From contig JAIXVS010000357.1 of the NCBI GenBank assembly GCA_027482795.1, forward strand, positions 1 through 5,636: DNA of 5,636 nucleotides, written 5' to 3'. A program made the translations under genes and the position numbers. The notes under the pieces are model-generated. The model did no database searches. It saw only the letters and a list, made by a program, of their open reading frames with translations, and was not told the DNA's origin. The stretch is from Rhodobacter sp. (GTDB lineage: Bacteria; Pseudomonadota; Alphaproteobacteria; Rhodobacterales; Rhodobacteraceae). Shown here piece by piece: positions 1-5,456 of this stretch (its first letter is position 1; the number at the start of each line of letters is the position of its first letter).

Positions 1-440
1 AGGCAGGCAATATGAGCCTTGGCGTGAACCTGCTGGCGCGGATGACGCAGAAGGTCGCCGCCGCGCTGGATGCCGACTGGGATATTGAAATTGTCGAGGC
101 GCACCACCGCCACAAGGTTGACGCGCCATCTGGCACGGCGCTGATGCTGGGCCATGCGGCTGCGGCAGGGCGGGGCGTGGATTTGAACGCGCATATGGTC
201 TCTGGCCGCGATGGGATAACTGGCCCGCGCGATGCGGGCAGCATCGGCTTTTCCGCCATTCGCGGCGGTGACATTGTGGGCGAACATGACGTCATCTTTG
301 CCGCGATGGGCGAGCGTGTGGTGCTGCGCCACATCGCCACCGACCGCGCCATTTTTGCACGCGGCGCGCTGAAAGCAGCGATTTGGGGGCAGGCCCAAAA
401 GCCAGCCCGCTATGATATGATGGATGTTTTGGGCCTTTAA
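1..440 (+). CDS. dapB: 4-hydroxy-tetrahydrodipicolinate reductase, C-terminal part (5' end outside window)
   Basis: DapB reduces the cyclic product of DapA with NAD(P)H in the cytoplasm, the second step specific to the diaminopimelate/lysine pathway. The frame is open from the left edge (codons from base 3), so the gene begins upstream; the ATG at 12 is an internal Met in the family's AGNMSLGVNLL segment, not a start. About 145 codons are present, roughly the C-terminal half of a protein of about 270 residues. They include the substrate-binding signature EAHHRHKVDAPSGTAL at about 96-143, with the catalytic His pair (codons at 102 and 105) and the Lys of the HHxxK motif, then GDIVGEH near 268-288 and the closing RYDMMDVLGL. 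Most of the N-terminal Rossmann domain with its nucleotide-binding Gly motif lies outside the window. The stop is TAA at 438-440. The next gene lies 63 bases downstream on the same strand. Identification is secure from the motifs. Confidence 0.96.
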   Translation, partial: AGNMSLGVNLLARMTQKVAAALDADWDIEIVEAHHRHKVDAPSGTALMLGHAAAAGRGVDLNAHMVSGRDGITGPRDAGSIGFSAIRGGDIVGEHDVIFAAMGERVVLRHIATDRAIFARGALKAAIWGQAQKPARYDMMDVLGL

Positions 441-453
441 CGCAGCAAAAGTG

Positions 454-497
454 AACCAATTTTGTATGGGCTGCGTATACCCGCAAATACAAAGGTT
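454..497 (+). promoter_or_regulatory. Possible ribosome-binding-site hairpin upstream of the secreted-protein gene
   Basis: A perfect 7-base inverted repeat, TTTGTAT at 461-467 and ATACAAA at 487-493, encloses a shorter GGG (468-470)/CCC (480-482) pair with a 9-base loop. It can be extended outward by AACC (454-457) with GGTT (494-497). Two small bulges remain (458-460 and 483-486). The 3' arm covers AAAGG at 491-495, the only Shine-Dalgarno-like sequence for the ATG at 504, with 8 bases between. If it folds, it would hide the ribosome binding site. It is not a convincing dapB terminator: the lower stem is AT-rich and only TTTT follows. Read by eye; no folding energy was computed. Confidence 0.3.
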
Positions 498-503
498 TTA
501 GTC

Positions 504-854
504 ATGCTGCGTCTAGTTGTCTTTTTCGCCCTTTGGGCCACACCCAGCCTAGCCGATTTTCAAAAGATCGCCGATAAAAAGGCGTTTTTGGATGCGCTGG
601 ATGGCCGCGCGCTGAACATTGGCCTTTTTAACCTGCAAATCAATGTGATGCCTGATGGCGCGCTTCAGGGCAGCGCCGTGGGTTGGGGTATAACAGGCAA
701 TTGGGATTGGAAAGACGGGCTGTTTTGCCGCGAAATGGATTGGAGCGGTTATCCCATCGACTATGATTGCCAGTTGGTCGAACGCAATGGCGATCAAATG
801 CGATTCACGTCTGATGGCGGCAAAGGGGCATCCGCCGATTTTCGCCTGAGATAG
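504..854 (+). CDS. Small secreted protein of unknown function
   Basis: I do not recognise a characterised family. The product is 116 residues. The first 17 form a classical signal peptide: a short start with one Arg, a hydrophobic core (LVVFFALWA), then TPSLA before Asp18, giving a likely signal peptidase I site with Ser at -3 and Ala at -1. The mature protein of about 99 residues should be periplasmic or exported. Its centre is rich in Trp (W61, W67, W69, W80) and has two Cys (C75 in LFCREMDW, C89 in YDCQL) that could form a disulfide. The tail is RFTSDGGKGASADFRLR. I chose the ATG at 504 over an in-frame ATG at 462 because it places the signal peptide at the N-terminus and has AAAGG at 491-495. 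It follows dapB on the same strand and might be co-transcribed, but nothing in the sequence ties it to lysine synthesis. The stop TAG at 852-854 abuts the stop of the opposing gene. Confidence 0.85.
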   Translation: MLRLVVFFALWATPSLADFQKIADKKAFLDALDGRALNIGLFNLQINVMPDGALQGSAVGWGITGNWDWKDGLFCREMDWSGYPIDYDCQLVERNGDQMRFTSDGGKGASADFRLR

Positions 855-1055
855 TTAGAAATCTACCGCCAGACCCTTTCTTTCCCAATCGCCAAAGCGC
901 ACAGGCTCTGGCCCCTTGCGGCCGCCCAGTTCGGGGGGCAATGGTGCAGGAATGTGTCGCCGCCGCTCTGCCGCCTCGGCCAACGCGCGCAGGGCGGCAG
1001 GGGGCAAAGCACGCTCTGCCTCGGGCACGACTGGCGGTTTTAGCGAATGTGGCAT
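855..1055 (-). CDS. DUF1674 / SdhAF4-like succinate dehydrogenase assembly factor
   Basis: A 66-residue protein. The N-terminal two thirds are Pro/Ala/Arg/Glu-rich and probably helical (ALPPAALRALAEAAERRR). The C-terminus holds the conserved DUF1674 block GPEPVRFGDWERKG (residues 48-61), preceded by GGR and ending in AVDF. That block defines the SdhAF4 (Sdh8) family, whose mitochondrial members bind the flavinylated catalytic subunit SdhA and help it join the succinate dehydrogenase complex. The same role is an inference for the bacterial protein. There is no signal peptide or membrane segment, so it should be cytoplasmic. The start is supported by AAGGAA (minus strand, 1066-1061) shortly upstream of the ATG. 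It is divergent from rsmB across 87 bases, and its TAA (857-855) directly abuts the stop of the convergent secreted-protein gene. No sdh gene lies in the window. Confidence 0.88.
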   Translation of the reverse strand: MPHSLKPPVVPEAERALPPAALRALAEAAERRRHIPAPLPPELGGRKGPEPVRFGDWERKGLAVDF

Positions 1056-1142
1056 TTGCTTTCCTTGCGAAATCTTTAGCGGTCATATAGGCACAAATCA
1101 CAATATCTCAAGGCTTTGATAACAAATGAAGGTTAACGATTT
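1056..1142. promoter_or_regulatory. Divergent promoter region between the SdhAF4-like gene and rsmB
   Basis: This 87-base, relatively AT-rich gap must serve two divergent genes. For the leftward gene a sigma70-like pair can be read on the minus strand: TTGAGA (1111-1106) and TATATG (1089-1084), 16 bases apart. That would start transcription near 1077 and give a leader of about 20 bases. For rsmB the best rightward pair is poor: TTGCGA at 1065-1070 and TATAGG at 1086-1091, 15 bases apart. The two -10 candidates overlap, so the promoters could compete. The rsmB ribosome binding site is probably GAAGG at 1128-1132, 10 bases before the ATG. Assigned by eye only. Confidence 0.4.
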
Positions 1143-2390
1143 ATGACGCAAACCAACGGCGCGCGCGCCGCAGCCGTTGCCATATTAGATGCTGTCTTGG
1201 GCGAAGGGAAAACCTTGGCCCAAGTATTTGAAGATACAACATTTTTGCGCGATTTGGCCAGCGCTGACCGCGCCCGCGCGCAGCGCCTTTGCGTACAAGT
1301 CATCCGCACGTTAGAACCGATCGAGCGGCTTTTGACCCCGCTTTTGCGCAAATCGCCGCCGCTTCATGTGATGAATATCCTGCGTCTTGCGACATTAGAA
1401 CGCAGTTTGGGCGAAGCGGCCTATGGCGTGGTGAATGAGGCGGTGGCGCTGGCCCGCATTGGCAAGCGCAGTCAGCATTTGGCGGGCATGGTGAACGCGG
1501 TGCTGCGCGCGCTGCCAGACCCTGTGGTGCTCAGCGGCCCTGCGCAAATGATGCCGCGCTGGCTGCGCCAACCGCTTGTCCGCGCTTATGGGCGCGAAGC
1601 GGTTTCCCTGATCGAAGCAGTCCATGCCAGCGCCCCGCCCACCGATCTAACCCTTCGGGGCGATGCGCAGGTCGAAGGGGCGGTTTTGCTGCCAACAGGG
1701 TCGCTGCGCCTGCGCGATGGCGGGCAAATCTCGGCACTTGCGGGCTTTGATGATGGGGCTTTCTGGGTGCAAGACGCCGCTGCCGCCATGGCTGTTCCGC
1801 TGCTGGGCGATGTCAATGGCGCGCGGGTGCTGGATATTTGCGCCGCACCTGGGGGCAAAACCATGCAATTGGCCTCTCGCGGCGCAGATGTAACCGCGCT
1901 GGACATTTCTGGCCCCCGTATGGCGCGCCTGTCACAAAACTTGGCGCGCACGGGTCTGGCCGCAACCTGCGTTGTGGGCGATGCGCTGACCTATCGTTCA
2001 GATAAGCTATTCGACGCCATTCTCTTAGACGCCCCCTGTTCGGCCACAGGCACCATTCGTCGCCACCCCGAATTGCCGTACCTGAAGGATGGTTCAGAAA
2101 TCGCAAGCCTTGTTACGCTTCAGGCGCAATTGATCGACCATGCGCTGACACTTTTGGCCCCCGCAGGCCGCATGGTTTTTGCCACCTGTTCCCTTTTGCC
2201 TGCCGAAGGCGAAGACCAGCTTGATGCAATGTTGGCGCGGCACAACACCCTAACCGTCATTCAGCCCAAATTGGCAGGGATTGATCCCGCTTGGATCACG
2301 CCCAAAGGCGCGCTGCGCCTGCGGCCAGATTACTGGGCCGATATGGGCGGCATGGATGGGTTCTTTATGGTTTGCGTTCAAAAACAATAG
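1143..2390 (+). CDS. rsmB: 16S rRNA (cytosine-C5)-methyltransferase RsmB
   Basis: The RsmB family methylates C5 of 16S rRNA cytosine 967 (E. coli numbering) using S-adenosylmethionine. The product is 415 residues, close to the E. coli protein (429). Residues about 5-125 form the NusB-like RNA-binding domain (ARAAAVAILDAVLGEGKTLA; YGVVNEAVALAR). The Rossmann methyltransferase domain follows: SAM-binding motif CAAPGGKT (233-240), acidic D254 after strand 2, D280 in VVGDAL, motif IV DAPCSATGT (296-304, with C299), and motif VI ATCSLLPAEGE (347-357, with C349 as the expected catalytic nucleophile). Both family cysteines are therefore present. The C-terminus has GGMDGFF (402-408), typical of the family. 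The ATG at 1143 puts the NusB-like domain at the usual distance from the N-terminus and has GAAGG upstream. The stop TAG (2388-2390) lies one base from the stop of convergent rmuC. Confidence 0.97.
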   Translation: MTQTNGARAAAVAILDAVLGEGKTLAQVFEDTTFLRDLASADRARAQRLCVQVIRTLEPIERLLTPLLRKSPPLHVMNILRLATLERSLGEAAYGVVNEAVALARIGKRSQHLAGMVNAVLRALPDPVVLSGPAQMMPRWLRQPLVRAYGREAVSLIEAVHASAPPTDLTLRGDAQVEGAVLLPTGSLRLRDGGQISALAGFDDGAFWVQDAAAAMAVPLLGDVNGARVLDICAAPGGKTMQLASRGADVTALDISGPRMARLSQNLARTGLAATCVVGDALTYRSDKLFDAILLDAPCSATGTIRRHPELPYLKDGSEIASLVTLQAQLIDHALTLLAPAGRMVFATCSLLPAEGEDQLDAMLARHNTLTVIQPKLAGIDPAWITPKGALRLRPDYWADMGGMDGFFMVCVQKQ

Positions 2391-2391
2391 G

Positions 2392-3564
2392 TTATTCGCC
2401 TGCTTTCGTCTCTAGCAAGGGCGCTATTGGGGCCATTTCCACCTCGGGCACGATCTCTTCAAAATCAAAGTTGTCCAGCCGTGCGGCGCGTTTGCCTGCC
2501 CGTTCGGCGGCGGTAGAAATACCGTCCAAATCGGCCCGCGCTTGGTTGAAATGGGTCGACAGTTTGTCCACCCGTTCCACCACCAATTCCACATCGCGGT
2601 GCAACTGCCGCAGAGTCGCCCGAATGGCCCCCGCCTGCTCGCGCATCCGCGCATCCTTTAGCACGGCGCGCATGGTGTTCAGCGTGGCCATGCAGGTGGT
2701 GGGCGAGACGATCCAAACCTTTACCGCAAAACCATCGCGCACCACTTCGGGAAAATTCGCGTGCAGTTCGGCATAAACCGCTTCGGAGGGTAAAAACATC
2801 AGCGCGCCATCTGCCGTTTCGCCATCCAAGATGTACTTTTCCGCAATGGCTTTGATATGCAGCCGCACCGACGTGCGCAGTTGCGATGCCGCTGCCTGAA
2901 CCTCGGCAGGGGTCTTGGCACGGCGCAGCGCCTCATAAGCCTCTAGCGGAAACTTCGCATCAATCACAATCGGGCCGGGCGGGTTGGGCAGGTGGATCAG
3001 GCAATCGGCGCGCTTGCCATTCGATAGCGTCGCCTGCATCGTATAGGCGTCCGAAGGCAGCGCCTTTTGTACAATGTCGTTTAACTGAATTTCACCAAAA
3101 GCGCCGCGCGCCTGTTTGTTTGCCAAAATATCCTGCAAACTCAGCACATTACCTGACAGCTTTTCGATATTCGCCTGCGCCTTATCAATGGTGGCCAGCC
3201 GCTGCTGCAATTCGCCAAGGCTGCTTGCCGTGCGCTGCGACGTGCCAGCCAGCGCTTCGCCCATGCTGCGCTGCACTTCGGTCAAGCGTTTTTCCATCAA
3301 CTGCAACATCGCGCTTTGGCTGACGGCTTGGTTTTCGGAAACATGGTGCAAGCCGCCCGCAAGCCGTTCCTGCCCATCAGAAAGTGCCTGCACCCGCTGC
3401 GACATCCAGCCCAATTCCGCCATAAGCGGTGCAGCCATAGCCCCGCTGCGGCCCGCCGCCCGCAGGATTAAGACAAGTAACAGAACAAGTGCTAAGATTG
3501 ACCCACCGATGATCAAAATCTCAGGGTCGTTCCAGGAAAAAGTTTGGCCAAATAAGGTAATCAT
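2392..3564 (-). CDS. rmuC: RmuC-family membrane-anchored putative nuclease (DNA recombination protein)
   Basis: A 390-residue protein of the RmuC family, which in E. coli limits rearrangements at inverted repeats and is predicted to carry a PD-(D/E)XK-like nuclease fold. Residues about 16-36 (EILIIGGSILALVLLLVLIL) form one transmembrane segment, so the rest is presumably tethered to the inner membrane facing the cytoplasm. Residues about 50-145 are a Gln/Glu/Leu-rich helical, likely coiled-coil region. The RmuC core follows: LANKQARGAFGEIQL (147-161, with E158), KRADCLIHLP (184-193, with D187), IVIDAKFPLEAYEAL (199-213, with D202 and K204, the putative active-site pair), FLPSEAVYAEL (257-267) and VWIVSPTTCMATLNTMRAVL (283-302). 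A second helical stretch and an acidic tail end the protein. Its ATG overlaps the mutL stop as ATGA, with only a short GGA before it, so translation probably depends on ribosomes finishing mutL. The biochemical activity is inferred from the family, not shown. Confidence 0.95.
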   Translation of the reverse strand: MITLFGQTFSWNDPEILIIGGSILALVLLLVLILRAAGRSGAMAAPLMAELGWMSQRVQALSDGQERLAGGLHHVSENQAVSQSAMLQLMEKRLTEVQRSMGEALAGTSQRTASSLGELQQRLATIDKAQANIEKLSGNVLSLQDILANKQARGAFGEIQLNDIVQKALPSDAYTMQATLSNGKRADCLIHLPNPPGPIVIDAKFPLEAYEALRRAKTPAEVQAAASQLRTSVRLHIKAIAEKYILDGETADGALMFLPSEAVYAELHANFPEVVRDGFAVKVWIVSPTTCMATLNTMRAVLKDARMREQAGAIRATLRQLHRDVELVVERVDKLSTHFNQARADLDGISTAAERAGKRAARLDNFDFEEIVPEVEMAPIAPLLETKAGE

Positions 3565-5408
3565 GTGCGTCCAAATAATCGTTCAATATCGGAAAGTTTA
3601 AGCTCAACATAGGTTGGGCGGCCATGGTTGCATTGGCCCGAATGGGGGGTTTGCTCCATTTCGCGCAAAAGCGCATTCATTTCATCGGCGCGCATCTGGC
3701 GGCCCGTTCGCACCGATCCGTGGCAGGCCATGCGCGAGAGAATCGCCTCGATCTTTGCCTGAACCAATTGGCTGTGGCCCGTATCTGCAAGCTCGTCCAG
3801 CACATCGCGCAGCAGGGCCGCCGCCGAAACGATGCCCAAAATCGCAGGCGTTTCACGTACGGCAATCGCCCCCTGCCCAAAAGGTTCGATGACCAGACCA
3901 AAGCGTGCTAAATCTGCGGCAGCATCCAACAGGCGCTGGCAATCGGGCACAGAAAATTCAACAATTTCAGGGATCAACAGGGCCTGCGCCGTAACCCCGC
4001 TTTCCGCCATTTGCCGCTTTAGCCGTTCATAAACCAGCCGCTCATGGGCCGCATGGGCATCGACAATCACCATGCCCGAAGCGGTTTGCGCGACAATGTA
4101 ATTTGCATGAAGCTGCGCCTTTGCCGCGCCCAGCGGAAAGTCTTGCGCAGGGCCGCCCGCCTGTTCCATGCGCGCTTGCGGCGCTTCGGCAAAGCCTGTT
4201 TGCGGGGCTTGCCACGCCAGCGCGCGGCCAAGGCTGGGCTGGGATGGGCGTTGCATTTGATAGACACGCGCTTGGCTTTGCGCCCCATCTTGCGCAAAAA
4301 CCCCTTCAGGCCGCAGCGCCGCCAGCGTTGCATCCCCGCCTGTGCTGCTGGCGCGGTGACCCGCATCCGATAGCGCTGTGCGGAGCCCCGTAATGATCAG
4401 GCTGCGCGCGGCGTCTGGCTCGCGAAAGCGCACTTCAGATTTTGCGGGATGTACGTTTACGTCCACACGTTCAGGATCACAGATTACATTCAAAACCGCA
4501 GCTGGGTGGCGGTCGCGTGGCAAAACATCGAAATAGGCCACGCGCAGCGCGCCCAGCAAAACGCGGTCAAGAACGGGCCTGCCATTCACAAACATAAATT
4601 GCTGTACAGATGTGCCCCGCGAATAGGTCGGCAGCGCGGCATAACCTGTTAGCCGCATTCCTTCGCGTTCGACATCTATTGCCAGCGCGTTCTCGACAAA
4701 GTCGCGGCCCAGCAAATTGGCCAGCCGCGCGTGCAGCGCATCAAAGAAATCGCCTGTTCCCGCCTCGCTGCGGAAAATTTGGCGCGGCGCTTCGCCGTCG
4801 CTAAGTTCCGACACAACAAAAGAAACTTTGGGCTGGGCCATTGCAAGGCGGCGCATCACATCTGCAATGGCCTGCGCCTCGGCGCGGTCAGACCGCAGAA
4901 ATTTCAACCGTGCGGGCGTGGCATAGAACAAATCGCGCAGCTCGATCATTGTGCCGCGCGCCGCAGATGCGGGCCGCACAGCGCCCATGCGCCCACCTTC
5001 TACCGTCAGGGTCGCGCCCATTTGCCCATCACTGCGGCTGGTCAAGGTCAGTCGGCCAACCGCACCCAAGGATGCAAGCGCCTCGCCGCGAAAGCCAAAT
5101 GACCGGATATTCAGCAAATCAGATCCGTCAATCTTGGATGTGGCGTGCCGCGCCACGGCCAAGGGCAAATCATCCGCCGACATCCCGCAACCATCGTCTG
5201 TGACGCGGATCAGCACCTTGCCCCCCGCAGCATAATCTACCCTAATGCTGTCAGCCCCCGCATCAATGGCGTTTTCGACCAGTTCTTTGACCGCAGATGC
5301 AGGACGTTCCACCACCTCGCCAGCCGCAATTCTGTTGATCGCGGCTTCGTCCAAGGCGCGGATCACAGGGCGGGCAGCATCGCCTATATTGGGGTGCACA
5401 GCGTTCAT
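3561..5408 (-). CDS. mutL: DNA mismatch repair protein MutL, endonuclease-type
   Basis: MutL links MutS mismatch recognition to strand incision and removal. The product is 615 residues. The N-terminal GHKL ATPase is intact: RIAAGEVVERPASAVKEL (26-43), catalytic E42 and Mg-binding N46 in KELVENAIDAGA, D71 in TDDGCGM, the ATP-lid motif GFRGEALAS (105-113), and K323 in the NVHPAKSEVRF segment. A Gln/Ala/Pro-rich linker of roughly 75 residues follows (about 350-425). The C-terminal domain carries the endonuclease motif DAHAAHERLVYE (450-461: D450, H452, E456, E461), a likely beta-clamp-binding QALLIP (475-480), ACHGSVRTG (561-569), QCNHGRP (592-598, with metal-ligand candidates C593 and H595) and the terminal FGR. 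It should therefore nick DNA itself, as in bacteria lacking MutH. The start codon has a poor ribosome binding site (GGGGG one base away). GTG at codon 4 (5399-5397) is a possible alternative, and a micro-ORF may feed this start. It overlaps rmuC by 4 bases. Confidence 0.97.
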   Translation of the reverse strand: MNAVHPNIGDAARPVIRALDEAAINRIAAGEVVERPASAVKELVENAIDAGADSIRVDYAAGGKVLIRVTDDGCGMSADDLPLAVARHATSKIDGSDLLNIRSFGFRGEALASLGAVGRLTLTSRSDGQMGATLTVEGGRMGAVRPASAARGTMIELRDLFYATPARLKFLRSDRAEAQAIADVMRRLAMAQPKVSFVVSELSDGEAPRQIFRSEAGTGDFFDALHARLANLLGRDFVENALAIDVEREGMRLTGYAALPTYSRGTSVQQFMFVNGRPVLDRVLLGALRVAYFDVLPRDRHPAAVLNVICDPERVDVNVHPAKSEVRFREPDAARSLIITGLRTALSDAGHRASSTGGDATLAALRPEGVFAQDGAQSQARVYQMQRPSQPSLGRALAWQAPQTGFAEAPQARMEQAGGPAQDFPLGAAKAQLHANYIVAQTASGMVIVDAHAAHERLVYERLKRQMAESGVTAQALLIPEIVEFSVPDCQRLLDAAADLARFGLVIEPFGQGAIAVRETPAILGIVSAAALLRDVLDELADTGHSQLVQAKIEAILSRMACHGSVRTGRQMRADEMNALLREMEQTPHSGQCNHGRPTYVELKLSDIERLFGRT

Positions 5409-5416
5409 ACCCCCAT
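5405..5416 (-). other. Possible three-codon leader micro-ORF overlapping the mutL start
   Basis: On the minus strand ATG GGG GTA TGA (5416-5405) encodes Met-Gly-Val, and its stop overlaps the mutL ATG as ATGA. A Shine-Dalgarno-like GGAGAAG (5432-5426) sits 9 bases before the micro-ORF ATG but 17 bases before the mutL ATG. That spacing fits the micro-ORF better than mutL. The arrangement would allow termination and re-initiation at mutL. With only three codons, chance occurrence is entirely possible. Confidence 0.3.
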
Positions 5417-5456
5417 CTATAGCAGCTTCTCCGCTACAGAGCCAGAGATTCGCCGC

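Noticed and set aside
462..503. A longer start (ATG at 462) for the secreted protein
   Set aside because: It would put 14 polar and mixed residues before a clear signal peptide, and the ATG at 504 has a Shine-Dalgarno-like AAAGG at a suitable distance.
2306..2320. AGGCGC-GCT-GCGCCT perfect stem as a terminator for leftward rmuC transcripts
   Set aside because: It is only 6 base pairs with a 3-base loop, lies over 70 bases past the rmuC stop inside rsmB, and is followed by just three T residues on the minus strand.
2291..2776. A 161-codon rightward open frame running from late rsmB into the antisense of rmuC
   Set aside because: It overlaps two real genes, has no convincing ribosome binding site, and its composition (Ser/Arg/Ala-rich) is that of a shadow frame.
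3116..3601. A 161-codon rightward open frame across the rmuC start and mutL end
   Set aside because: It is antisense to well-supported rmuC/mutL coding sequence, has a Cys/Ser/Arg-rich low-complexity composition and no recognisable motif.
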